Assembly: GCF_010183535.1 (NCBI RefSeq)
Contig: NC_071333.1
Location: forward strand, 4,648,587-4,712,586
Source: Caenorhabditis remanei
Taxonomy: Eukaryota > Nematoda > Chromadorea > Rhabditida > Rhabditidae
Reading direction: 5' to 3'
DNA: 64,000 bases
The notes under the pieces were generated by a model. The model saw nothing but the letters and a program-made list of their open reading frames with translations, searched no databases and was not told where the DNA came from. The stretch's first letter is position 1; each line of letters starts with the position of its first letter. Shown one piece after another: positions 1 through 12,449 of the stretch. Made by a program: the position numbers and the translations under genes.

Positions 1-459
1 GATTTGTTCGACCGAATTTTTATCACAAATTTTGAAGGGGCGGATCCAATTCGATTCGTTGTCGGAAAACTAGACAAGTACTGATAATAAGAAATAGATA
101 TGCCTGATACGAGCAAAGTCCACTAAACAAACCACGCTGAGAAGAGAAATCGGCTAACACATAAGTTGTTTTTTCTTTTCTGAAAAAAAAGAATTTAGGA
201 AGAATTTAGCAGAGAAATTTTGTGAAACTGATGGCATGGGAGAAATTCTTGTAAATAAAATTTAAAAAACTTGAGAATTTCTTCAAAAAAACATTTGATT
301 GATATACTATAAAAACGCAATTACCCTGTAGCAGTTCTCTCAATTTCTGTTAGAATTGATGTTTATAGAAGAAATGCAACCCTCAGCTTTTTTGTTCAGT
401 TCCTGTTTGTGAACCTAATGAGAATCTAAATGTGCAACTGTCGACTATCTCAAATTTTC

Positions 460-525
460 ATAGTTTCGAATGTTTTATGGCTAGTTTCAAATGTTTTATG
501 GCTAGTTTCTAATGTTTTATGGCTA
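460..525. repeat. Three-copy 21 bp tandem repeat
   Basis: Three near-identical units of the form TAGTTTCNAATGTTTTATGGC lie head to tail and differ mainly at one position (G, A, T). No coding frame is associated with them. Confidence 0.85.
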
Positions 526-540
526 TCTGTTAAAATTTCA

Positions 541-3500
541 ATTACCTAGATAAGAAAAAAATTTGAATTTTAGATGTCACTATGAACTATCTAAACGTTT
601 TACGACCATATTCGAGTACGAGACGACAATTTGTTTCAATACAATACAAGTTAGAAAATTGAACAGTATTGTGGTGTCATTGAATTAGTCCTACATATAT
701 GAAAAAACTATTTCACGGTTTTCAAACTGTCAGCATAATAAATCAACACAATTTTTAGTTCACTGTATCTTATCAGAACTAGACAATGCGTTTTCTGGGT
801 CTAAAATACCTTTCATATCAGTAACATTCTTATACAGTTCAACTTGTTATTTTTTCTAAACAACATTATATCATTGACCTTTTTTCATCTTTCAACTTGT
901 AATCACCCTCCATACATCACATTCATTTTGGAATTTCCTGGAGCCAAACTGCGTATAAACTGCACGTAACAACGACTGCTTCTTGCACAAAATGTCAAGA
1001 AATTATATTTTTATCGCCTTCCGCCTTGTTGTTTCTTCAGCACCGGTCGAAAAGTTTATGGTTCCGGCTGTTTTCAAAGGAAAACAGCCAATTACATCGC
1101 TTCTCATTGCAGACCAAATTGTAGACTGAAACTTCTCAACGTGAAGTATATGTAGTAGTAGTGTATTTAACTGATCACAGATGTTTTGACTATTAGAGGA
1201 TTATCAAGCAGCAATAGTTAGTAGACGCAACTATCAAAAACGGTTGTCTAATAAATAGTGAATTAGCATATAAACAAGAAAAAGTTTTCACTTTTCTAGA
1301 AGTTTTGTTAGTACTCCTTTTTAACACATCTGTTAGGTTTCACTAGCAATCATTCGATTTGAAAAAACCAGTCTGCTGTTTCTTAAAAAAAAACAATATA
1401 TTCAATCATTAGATTCATCTTTATTTCTCCAATAATGTGAATCGTTATCAGTTTTGTGCTCAATTTAAAAAAAAATTTCGATTGTGAGATCAAAAAGTCG
1501 CGGGACAGAAGAATAGGGAAATTTATTGACAAAAAAAGAACGCCATCAAAATGTTCATATTGTTTTTTTATAACATAATACATATATTTTTGGACCAAAA
1601 CTGAAAAAGACTGGTCGTCTTCTGTAGTTTTGTTTTGTTTTTTCTAGCTTTGTCGAACTTATTGGTGCTAATCTTTTTCCACCTAACTGCATGACAACTT
1701 CTAAATCTGAACTTCTTCTTCTCTGGTAGCAAAATGAAGTAATATAGATGTATCCCCCCATTCCTCCAGTCGTAAAAATCGTTATCTATTCAGAACCCAT
1801 GTCAAATGACTCCGACGTCAATATTAAAACTGTGAAATTGGGCAGTCATAAAACTGTGGCAAAAGGTTTTGATTGACATGTCACGAACAAATTATGATCA
1901 ACAATTTCTGGAAATCTACGCATCAATTGAAGCAGAAGTAGTATTTTTCCGATTGACACGTCAACAGTGAAGGAATGAACACGAATGTGAGCAGAAAATG
2001 ATGTGGAAATTTTTTTATTCCAGATCTCAAGAGTTTTTTTTTTCAGTTCCAATTTCGACATCACTGAAATTTCAATTAGTTGATGTTATCAAACTGAACC
2101 ATTGCTTTGGTTGCTTCCAGTTTGTTATTTTATCATCAGAAGATGGCTAGCATGTAGCGTGAAACAAAAAAACCGTCCTGGTCCTAAAAATGTATGTAAA
2201 TTGCCACCGAATTGGTTACCAATCATGTCATATCCTGAAATACGTTGTTCTCTGAGGAAAGTGTGATGAAATGCAAAATTTTTATATTTTCCTGTTTATT
2301 TTTGACACTTTTTGTGTTTAAACGTTGAGATAATCAGCGACTTACTATCAAAAACGAACTGTAATGTGATATGGGTGAATTGTTCTGTTTTTTCGGTTCT
2401 TACGGCAAAACGAATATTTTGTGAGTTTGAAAAGTGTTATAAATTTTAACAAGAGCTTCAATGTTAGCTACACTAGAGCAATAATAGTCCAAATACCTCT
2501 ATCGTGTTCAAAAAGATTAGGAGTCATCAAAACACACGTCGGGTCTAAAAAATGTGGACCTCGTTATTTTTAAACAAGTTTTACAATTTTTGGATGCCAC
2601 CAGACAACAAAGAAACAAGGCAGAAGACCCCACAATGGGGTATTTGTGCGATTGATGGTCCAAACGTGATGGTGTGTATTTATCTGTGTCTATTCAATAG
2701 TAGTCATATTTCATGGTACGTCCTCAACGTTTTCAGAAAGCAAATCGACGTCCAAAGCACTCAGCATCTTCATCGCAACATATGTAGAAGACACAGCTTC
2801 TCTTTGTTTCGCATTAAAAATACTCTCAACACGGTTTGTGACTCAAGGTGAAGAAATGACTGAATTTCAGAAAGAGTGTAATCCCATGGTTTTCCCGTGT
2901 TTTGTCTAGGAGAAGTTCTGTAAAAATGTAAAACCTTACATTTTTGCGTGTTAAATCAACACGCCAAAAAAAGTTTTCTACATGATTGATCCCGCAATTG
3001 ATTCGTCACCCTGATATATGGAAAATTTGTCCATACTACCAATTGAACTGTGCTTCCTGACAAGGTTGTGCAAAAGCTGGTTCTGTGAGTAAAGTTTCGA
3101 AGCAAAAGAAGATTTCGGAGATAAGATGCGTTTACAGAAATCTTTCAACGGGAATAGATAAAACAAAAAATACAATTTACAGTGACACGAATTTTGTGTT
3201 GATATTTGTTCTGTCTGCTGATTAGAGACGTTGACAAGCTTCCGTAGCACTTTTTCAAAAACAAATTCTGTTACACAGGAAGCTCCCAGACGATACATTT
3301 TCTGAAAATGAATCGTTTAAGACAACGTATCCAAAGAATCAAAACATTCCAAGAGATGTCCTGTTTTAAAAAAGACATTGTGATAATATGGTAAAAAAAT
3401 TTTTTGACCGGTTTATTCCGCCAAGTAGCTGTAAAATGAATAAGATTACTTCAATTAGTACTTTCAAAACAAATTTAACTAAAACGGACGGTAAATATTG

Positions 3501-4750
3501 AAAAAAGAAACATTCTAGCTAATAAATTAGTTGAAATTTGCCATGACAGAGTTAACTAATTTTCTCGATACCACATTCTAGCTACAAACAGTAAAAACAT
3601 GAAATCCATCAATATTTTATTCCAAACACTTCCGAAATCAGCGGATAAAACATAAATTGTCAAACGTTTGGGAGAACTTTGTCGGAAATTGATTATATGC
3701 GAGGTATAATAGCTCATTCGATTCAGAAAAATCTCTAGGTTTTGTTTTTTCAGAAAACTTTCGGAAAAAAGAAACGTAGAGAACGTTTTCAGGTGAAAAA
3801 GTGACGTGGCCAAGAAATAAACCTCATTTCGGCCACCATGTGAGAAATACAACAGTAAATTAAGAGGGGCAAGAATAGTGAGACAAACACGAGAGAGTGT
3901 GTGATTGGAAGAGGGTTACACAAACATTTCCACTCATCGAACTAACTCGAACACATGCATACACACTCATTCAACGCTCGGACCACGTTCTCATTCGCTC
4001 AGCACACGGAGTGACCAACGTACACAGGGATTTGACGGCCTTTCGGTACTATTACACACAAACGCGCATAATCAATAATTTTTCACTATTTTATTCATTG
4101 CTCTTTAACTTTCCGCGATGACATCCCGATTAACCCCAACCCTTAACTATGATGAAACTTAGGTGTTCACAATTACTCTTAACTTGGTTTCCTATTTAAA
4201 GTTATCCGAGAAATACCCATTTTATAGCTAAATTCATTTTTTCAATTTTCTCGACACAACTGATGTCAAGAGATTATGTTTTTGGCACTTTCTCTGAGAC
4301 AAGTTTGGAAGTCAGTATTATTGCCTTTCGACTAAAAACAAAATCATTAAGGTAGCACGAAAACTCAAAAATTTGGGAATTGTCGAAGAGGAGACATCTA
4401 ACCTCTATAAAATTTTCAAAAAAAAATTGTGTAACTCCCCGAAACCTCAGAGAGCGACGCTATTATTTTGAGTTTTTTAAAGTTACGCCAGACACTACTT
4501 GTGTACAAAATATGGAAAGATTTCATTGGGGCACGACGGGTAATTCCCGTGCATGGCTGAATTGTTGTGAGGTCACACACTGATCAATCTTCGCTGTAAT
4601 CTCACTGCTAATCTTAATCGTAATGTTTTAGTGTTGAGCACGAAGTCAGAATCCGTTAAAAAAACAAGAGATCTTGAAACGGATGGCCTAGATTTATTTC
4701 GTGTGGCTAAGAAAATGTTGAAGCTAATAGTAAAAAGATATGCTCAGCTT
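541..4750. other. Gene-poor AT-rich region
   Basis: I see no reading frame here with family motifs or a convincing chain of GT-AG exons. Short open stretches occur on both strands (for example 2978-3298 and 3556-3852 on the minus strand) but have biased, low-information composition. The stretch may hold regulatory or intronic sequence of a gene outside the window. Confidence 0.5.
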
Positions 4751-4759
4751 TTATCTCAC

Positions 4760-5905
4760 AAGGGAATGACCCTGAGTGTCCCCCGAGTTCCTCAACGATG
4801 TTTTCACCAAAGATAGGTCTCACCGAGACTAGAACAAAACTATATGTTTTAGGTGCAACAAACTCGTTTCCAGCGAATGGCAAACATTTTTTATTTTTTT
4901 CAAAATTTTTTGGTCGAGTCACTTTGAGACACTGTAGCTTTGTTCATTTTGAAGTTTTTCATAAAATTCAAAGTGTTATAAAAAGCTGAAGGTGTCAGCT
5001 ACAAAAAAGCTAGCAGGAACATTTTACCAAAACTTAAACCTGAAAAGATACAAAACAAAACGTAAAAATTGACAGTACTCATGAAATCAGAAAGTGCCCA
5101 TTTTCGAAAAAAAGGTCTCGGGGGACCATGTCTATTCGATTCCCCGTGTTGAGTGAGGTACACATACATGTACAAATATATGGCTCACCTTTCATTTTGG
5201 AGACTTATTTTCAATTTTTCAACTTTCAAGTCGATTTCTACGTATCCCTACACGAATATCGAAAAAAATTAATAGTTGAATTCGTTTTATCTGCGATCAT
5301 AGAGTTATCAGAACATGATATTGGTTTTCAAAAACCGTGTCTTAGCATGTTTCAACAACATTCCACCATGAACTGTGTTTTTGCGTTTTCAGTTGAAAAC
5401 TCGAACGTATAGGGATACGTAGAAATCGACTTGAAAGTTGAAAAATTGAAAATAAGTCTCCAAAATGAAAGGTGAGCCATATATTTGTACATGTATGTGT
5501 ACCTCACTCAACACGGGGAATCGAATAGACATGGTCCCCCGAGACCTTTTTTTCGAAAATGGGCACTTTCTGATTTCATGAGTACTGTCAATTTTTACGT
5601 TTTGTTTTGTATCTTTTCAGGTTTAAGTTGTGGTAAAATGTTCCTGTTGGCTTTTTTGTAGCTGACACCTTCAGCTTTTTATAACACTTTGAATTTTATG
5701 AAAAACTTCAAAATGAACAAAGTTACAGTGTCTCAAAGTGACTCGACCAAAAAATTTTGAAAAAAATAAAAAATGTTTGCCATTCGCTGGAAATGAGTTT
5801 GTTGCACCTAAAACATATAGTGTTGTTCTAGTCTCGGTGAGACCTATCTTTGGTGAAAACATCGTTGACAAACTCGGGGGACACTCAGGGTCATTCCCTT
5901 GTCAG
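4760..5905. repeat. Foldback element, ~490 bp inverted arms
   Basis: The arm at about 4760-5250 is repeated as its reverse complement at about 5410-5905, around a ~159 bp spacer. The arms stay nearly identical over their length: the segment with GACCTATCTTTGGTGAAAAC appears on opposite strands near 4800 and 5845, and the ACGTAGAAATCGACTTGAAA segment flanks the spacer. No transposase frame is visible. The size and design match non-autonomous foldback/MITE elements of nematode genomes. The exact ends and any target duplication are not resolved. Confidence 0.85.
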
Positions 5906-6254
5906 CTGAAACGTGTCTGGTTGTATAATAATATATTTGATGGATTCGACTTTTTCTAAGCCACATGATGTAATTCCAGGCCATCTTTTAAAATAGATTT
6001 CGCGTTGGTGTAGATTTTCGGATTTTGACCCCCCTGAAATCGAGGTTCACTCGGAGGGTGACTAACCAGAGCGACGTCAACAACAAAAATTGAGATAAGC
6101 AATGAGATAACATCAAAGATTGATGAGAGTGTGACCTCACAGCATACATATCTCCCTTAGATCAGTACAATGTGAGACAAAACCTTTTCTCTTCATCCAG
6201 AACGCATACCATCGGTTTTGCATTATTTGGAATACAGATTTGTCTCTCTACAAA

Positions 6255-7618
6255 ATGCATTTATTGTGTGACCTACCATATGTCGCTGCCAAGAAACTGT
6301 TCCATTTTATTGATTATGATACAAGGTAAGCATTTTATAAATAATCAACTTCCATTAGACACATATTATTGCAGATTATCACTACGGACTTGTTCCAAAC
6401 GAACCAAAATTTGGATTGATACTCTACCTATTTATATTTATGGTTTGAAAATATCAACTGATCCGTTCTACATTAAATTCAGTGATGTTCATGATGGAGT
6501 ACTAGCTCATTCTGATATGGGTAATCTTCTTTATGGCATCTTGCGAGAGACATTCTTGAGTTTATTCAACGTAATAGATGAGACAACTATCGAAAATACC
6601 GTGGATAAACTGAAAATGATACTGCGGAACAAGAATATCAGGATAAAATACTTTAAGGTGTCATGTGAGTTTGAAGTAAAATGAATTCATTGTCATGATT
6701 CTTAAGTCTGAAAACGCTAAATATTTAAAGAAAAATTTAAACACTGTTTCCTGAATTTGAAAACCTCAGTTTTCTGTGTTCAAAACCCCGAATACTTAGG
6801 TTTTACTTCGAACTTTTGTACACGAATGTCTCAAATCTCAAAATAGTCAACAAACACGAAAAAAACTTAAGATTTTAAATCAGGAGCCATTGTTCACGAA
6901 AAACTCACCCAAGTCTCGAATTACAGTAGTTTGCAACTCTCCTGGTTATGAAGAAGTGACCAGTGAACAGGTATATCTCGTCACGAATTTGATGAAAGTT
7001 ATGTTGGCATCACTGGGTCACTCCATTCGGGTCGAAAATTTTTGGATCATCTACAATGGAGACCAACAAGAAGTACTCTGTTTTTTGCCATTTTTCAAAC
7101 CGGGTTAGTTGAATTTAATTATTGAAAAACTGTACATATATACTGTTCTAGGAACGTTGAAAACAATCAGACTTGATAATGTCGAATCTGAGAAAGTGTA
7201 TTTTGATCAAGTTCTAATTCTTCCTCAAGTGGTCCAATCAAACACGGTTTGGTTTCGTCGAATGCCAGAAAATAAATTGTCTCTGGAATCATTTTGGAAT
7301 ATTCCACTTGTTCGTTTTGACAATGCCGTCTTGGATTTTCATGAAATAAATCAACTCATTCAGGTATGTGAATTTATTCTTCTAATGTCATCACATAATG
7401 TTTACATTGTCATTCAGCACTACTTTCAAAACGATACGTTCAAGTACTTTCTCATAATTGGCGTGAGCGAACAATGGTTTCCTGATAACTCCCAACCTTT
7501 CGTTGATGAGAAGAATAACAAGGCAATGATAGTGGAAGGACCAAAATTCGCAATTAAAATCATCCATAATTTGGAATATAGAGCTATTGTTCTGGACAAA
7601 ATTCCTTTGAAATCATAA
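6255..7618 (+). CDS. F-box protein with FBA-2-type C-terminal domain
   Basis: Five exons join in frame: 6255-6325, 6375-6657, 6884-7103, 7152-7363 and 7418-7618, giving 328 residues. The start ATG has an AAAATG context and follows a possible acceptor near 6234. The N-terminus (about residues 5-40) reads LPYVAAKKLFHFIDYDT then LSLRTCSKRTK, the typical nematode F-box followed by the CSKRTK signature. The C-terminal third contains VRFDNAVLDFHEINQLIQ, matching the pattern of the F-box-associated type 2 (FBA-2, sdz-33-like) domain. Such proteins are substrate receptors of SCF (Skp1-cullin-F-box) ubiquitin ligases; the substrate is unknown. A polyadenylation signal AATAAA lies near 7660. The length is normal for the family and no lesion is seen. 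The junction at 6657 uses a weaker GTGTCA donor but keeps phase. Confidence 0.85.
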
Positions 7619-7639
7619 AACTTGTGTTGTTGCTCTTGC

Positions 7640-8860
7640 TCTAGAGCTCGTGTTTTGTTTGAATAAACTTTTGAAACAAAAAAAAAGAATTGACATTGAA
7701 GTTTTTCACAAATTGCTGAGATTCTGAGAGACCACTCAGTTGAGTGTATTTTCTGAATTCAAAACTATTGGGTTCACCGATGTAATCTTTTTTGAGAGGT
7801 CATCCTGGTGAGAAGAGGCAGTGCATGCCACACGGTTAGTGGGTAAGGTAATTCATCAATCTGTGATCGTAGCGATAGGTTTACCGATGTAATCTTTTCA
7901 ATTATACGTGTTGGTGTCTTTGAGTAAAACTGGCCCAGTTGGGGAAATATGGATGGAAGCTTATTTTTACGACATAATCAGTACCTACCTTCATATCAAT
8001 GCCGCATTCCTTCTTGTTCCGTAAAGTTATCAATGCTCTTTCGATTTTACCTTTTATAATAAAGTTTTAGAAAGCAGATTTTTGAGAACTTTAGAACTTT
8101 TGTTCTCCAGCTGTTTGGAACCGATTTCATTTTTTCGGTTACAGTAGCTAGAGTAATCTCACAATAATCTGGTACTCCGTGGTCCGAAAATTGCACGCTT
8201 GCCAAGTCCCGGGTAATTGAAGTTTTAACTCGCATCAAAATTCAAATTTGATTTTTTCAAAATTTTCGAATCATTTTGAATTTTTCTCTCATAAAAGTCA
8301 AATTTTTGACAACACTCAGAACTAGAAGACATTCTGAAAAATTGAAAAAAATGCCATGAAACCAGGCCGTCTATCCTTCTAGGGCCGGGTCTTGAAAAGT
8401 ATGGAAAATTGATGAGTTCGGAGGGTCATGGTTATACCATCAAACATTTCTTGAACCAGTTCAGAAAGGAAAAGATTATTTGGAGAGAAGCGTCGGACGG
8501 ACACACAGAACTATTCCATTAGTAGGAAAAAATGTTTTTAAGAACATTTTCTGAAAAGTTATAACCTCGGTAAATTTATTCTCACTTCAAAACACCAAAT
8601 GTTTCTTTGAATAAATGTTTCCTATGTTCCAGATTCTATTGTTCCAATATCCAACACGCAAAAAATCTACCTTTTCGATTTTGCCATTCTCTTTTCAATA
8701 GAACATTTGACAAGCAATTAAAAACAACTTCCAACAACTCCTTGATTTCACGAATAAATCTCTGAGAACATTGCCATTTTCCCCATTTTTGAGGGGAACT
8801 GCCGACTACAATTTTCACAGACAGTTTGAAATAAATACCCTTCTCTGAAACAGAAACATC
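7640..8860. other. Intergenic stretch with a dispersed repeat
   Basis: No gene is seen. About 8090-8530 resembles 25840-26035: both contain a GTTACxGTAGCTA...AATAATC block, a GGTCCGAAAA block, and end in GTCGGACGGACA followed by AACTATTCCATTAGTAGG. A GGGCCGGGTC motif lies at about 8380. Confidence 0.6.
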
Positions 8861-8872
8861 ATCATTCTCAAA

Positions 8873-9542
8873 ATGAAAACTCTTCTTCTTCTTGTGTTCT
8901 TTTTTGTCTTCTCGACTATTTCTGCCGATGAACTCGACAAATTCAACAACCTTCGTAGAGGTTTTGCAAAATCTAACGCCATGCCTGATATGTGGGAGTT
9001 GGTGAGAATTTCAGATGTTTTACAGTCTGAAATCTAATAATTTCATACGTACAGCCAGGAACTGTTGCATATCGCTTCTTCCATTAAGTGCCCGACAAAA
9101 CCAGGTGAAAACTGGCGTTTCTTCTACCTTGACGGAGGGAAAAACGCAAGAGATTATGATAATTTCTTGATCGAATGGTTCAAAAAGTTCGAAAAAACCA
9201 ACGCATCAGTTTTCACCGCTCAAGTTAAGGAACGGGAGAAAGGAACTGCATATTTCTTGGATTACGTCAACCCAATTCAAACGAAACTTGCATGTGTTGA
9301 TAAGCAATGCATTATTGAATCAACAGATCTTAATATCAAAATCAACTATAGAAGAATGTGCTTGTTTGGACGAAAGTAAGTTTTTTTGATTGTTTCTCAC
9401 ACTAATCTTTATCTGCTCACACTAATCTTTAAGTAATAATCTTGGAATGACTATGCCCATCGATAAGAAATCTGGAAAAGTTCCTGGATCGAAGTGTGGA
9501 CCAAACGGAAAGAATAACGTCGGACTCTGTGTTCCTAAATAA
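8873..9542 (+). CDS. Small secreted CAP/SCP-like protein
   Basis: Three exons (8873-9001, 9059-9375, 9434-9542) give 184 residues. The first 18 residues are a strong signal peptide (MKTLLLLVFFFVFSTISA). The mature start KFNNLRRGFAK, followed by WELELLHIASSIKC, resembles the first helix region of CAP/SCP-TAPS (venom-allergen-like) proteins, and the end contains several cysteines (LACVDKQC, RRMC, SKCG, LCVPK) as in secreted disulphide-bonded domains. The canonical CAP HIS/GHYTQ signature is not visible, so this is a divergent member or a different small secreted family. The first intron must use the acceptor CAGCCAG| (exon from 9059), since the upstream AG leads to an immediate stop. The second intron has a duplicated CTCACACTAATCTTT segment at its 3' end. 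Confidence 0.7.
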
Positions 9543-9817
9543 TTGCATGTTTTGAGTAAATGATACATTTATGGGATGTTTTTATTAAACCTTAACCAAA
9601 AATTATTCATTTGTGAAAGAGAAAAAACAATTTCAAGCTCTGGGAATGCCGCATCAAAAATACTTTCAGGGAAAAAAAAATATAAGGAAATCACATTAAA
9701 GCACCACTTGGAAGAATTTTAAAAAAACATACATTTTGGTAAAGCTGACAGGAAAGTAGGAGGGTGAAAAATGACAAAGTGAATAAAAAAGATAAAAAAA
9801 AGAACGTGACAAGGGAA

Positions 9818-12408
9818 CTATACAAAAAATACTCTGCTGTCATCGTGGACATATAGTTCGGTTTCGTCGATCTCGACCTCTTCTCCATCAATCTCCCTTT
9901 TTGTCGGAACAACATCCGATACTGCTGCATTGTTGCCATAAACATCAGCATTAACCCAAACCGAGGTGCATGGACGGTTCTCTTGAATCGAACGAATTGT
10001 GTTGTTTCCAGAGGACAATCTGTTTTCTTGTAGTCTCTCCGTTCTGTATTGAACCCGATCGACCGCTTTCATTTTCTTCAGTTTGATGGCTTCCAGTGTT
10101 TCGGATGGCGATCCAGAATCAGATTGAACATAATCCAATTCTTCAACTGGTCCAAAAGCAACTGAGAAATCAATCTGTTGAAATTGAGTATTATAATGGA
10201 CGGTGCTAAGACGGTTCTCGAATACTGTGGCTGGCTTGTTTCTTCTGAGGACGATTCGAGCACGATTTTGATGACGTCGAACGAGAAAAACACAAAGCCC
10301 AATAACAACAAGAAGACCGAAGATGGTACCGCAAACTGCAGTGAGCACAGGGAATGACTCTTTTTCAGTGGGGGAATCGAATCCAAAATGAAGTGTGCCG
10401 TTGACGGGTGTTGGAGAGGAGACAGTCAGATCGAATCTGAAATTAAAATGGATGAACTTGAATATTCAAAGTTTTATTTTTCTACAAACCTTCCCAAATT
10501 CCGGTCCAAAATACAAAACAAATTGTTCATCCTGTCCATATGCTCCAATAAATCTTGGTCGATCACCAGGGAATCCGTTGCATTCAATTGAATCTCAATC
10601 GAATTCGTCTCGCATTTGCCGAATCCGATATCAACATTTCCTGGCAACGATGAATTCAAGCGAAGAGTGAGTGATCGGTTTTGGATTGCATCTGAAATTG
10701 AAATGTGAGCTAGATATGTTTTCCCCAATATAGTTATACAACTCACCTCCAATAAGCTTTCCGAGTGCCAGATAATATACAACTGGATGCATTGAATCTT
10801 GATGAATGTTGACGATTTCCTTGGTGTTCATCCTCCCAGCGTCTTGAGTCTTGATCTTCTCTGACTTGGAAAAGCGGAAGTGTCCTGATGCCTTAATTCC
10901 ACCAGTGGAGAATTTCAGAGTGAAGCTAAACAATTCAAAATTTAAAGTTTGTAATAATTTTCTCGTTTTTACTCACTTATGCACTTCCTCAACAACTTCG
11001 GTGAGACGAGTGAGATGCGGAATCCAGGGTCCAGAAAAAAAGAAGCGTTCCTATGAGAAAGGAACCGACCGGCCAATCAATTCCCTGTGTTGTTTTTCCA
11101 GATTGAAGGTCATTGGTTCCGATGATTCGATTTCCATCATCAGCATGAAGTTCGGAGCTGCAAACTATTTTACATAATTGAACTTAAAAAAAATTAGACT
11201 CACATTTTTCGAGAATTTGTCTCAAGTCGATCACAGCCTTTCCTTCTCCAATCCAATCCGAAAATCTGATTACTCCTGTTTCGTCCACGTTGATGATAGC
11301 AGGGGCCTCGGTTGTTGTTGTTGGTGGCGGTTGAGTAGTGGTGGTGCGTGGTTGGAGATTAAACGAAAGGGTGATGGCCAAACGGTGATCAGAAATCACC
11401 ATAATACTCAGTCTGAAAATCAGAATCTTGATTACCAGAGTATATAATTAAAACTAACCCCGAGTTCACAGTTTCTGTACCGCAGACAGTTTGATCCAGC
11501 ATTCTCATCTTCACCAATAAGTCCTTATCAACTTCATAATTTCTATTGTCATTGATTGTGATGATTTCTTCGAGCAGCAGATTGCACTTTGTCAAACAAA
11601 GTCTAATGGGTCCTCCAGATCCCATTTTGATCACCATCTGCTCTGTGTTGTTTTGCGTGAGAGCTGAAAGAATATAATAAACTTTTATAATTATGTTTAT
11701 TGAATACATACCTCTGGATACAATTCCACCAATCTTAACGTTGTACAAGCCGACACGATTAGCATCTTGTCGAATTTCCACTTCCTCGAATTCACTGGTT
11801 CTGAGTCGTTACACATCCTTTGAACCGGGTCAAGTTGAATGACGCCTCGAATAAAGTGAGTGGTTGCTCTGCCGGGGTACTCACTATGATGAGCCTAAAA
11901 CAAATTATCGATAGACTGATATTTTAATTTCTAATTTGCTCACTTGTTGTTTCAAGAGCATCTCTCCTCATAAACCAACTGACGGAGGTATTGAACCCAA
12001 TATGGTCCAAGTGCAATTGAACTATTTGTGATTGGGGAAACTGATTCCAAGAGAAGTTTGTCACAAGAACGAAGAGTTACATGAGCTGGGAACTTATTGA
12101 CGACCTCGAGAACCAGAGATTCATTGTTGTGGAAAGCTGAAATAACAAACATTATTTTTGGAAATATGACAAATTTTAGATCTACCGTAGTTCAACCAGC
12201 GTTTCCAGTCAAAATCGAATTCGAGCTCCTCACTTTCAGCACTTATTTTCTTCACAGCACGAGGATGCATAAATCCGGAAGAATTGGATTCATGGAATCG
12301 GACATCTTCAGTGATTTGAAGTAGAGACGCGTTGAGAGTAGAAACGTGGGCAGGCAGAAGAAGAAGGACAAGAAGGAAGAAACAACAAAGTATCATGAGA
12401 GGTTTCAT
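9818..12408 (-). pseudogene. Type I membrane protein gene, apparently broken
   Basis: Read on the minus strand from ATG at 12408, exon 1 (12186-12408) encodes a signal peptide (MKPLMILCCFFLLVLLLLPA). Later exons encode beta-rich ectodomain segments, a Thr/Pro linker (TTTTQPPPTTTTEAP), a juxtamembrane part, one membrane helix (VCGTIFGLLVVIGLCVFLV) and a ~140-residue cytoplasmic tail ending in DDSRVFFV (last exon 9818-10436). Most junctions keep phase. Three lesions are visible: a frame change within exon 2 (about 12000-12070), a second near 11805, and an in-frame TAG at 11051-11053, after which the same frame continues as coding-like sequence. An acceptor TTATTTACAG precedes the 5' UTR near 12447, suggesting trans-splicing. 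I do not recognise the ectodomain family. It could be a pseudogene, or an intact gene with assembly errors. Confidence 0.6.
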
Positions 12409-12449
12409 GATTATCGTTGTTATGAAGAGAAAGGGTGTTGAAATACCTG

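Noticed and set aside
2978..3852. Two minus-strand frames of ~100 residues
   Set aside because: No domain motifs, no phase-compatible exons around them, and composition like the local background.
4707..4989. Mirror-image proteins near 4800 and 5800
   Set aside because: They are the same arm sequence of the foldback element read on opposite strands, without protein-family features.
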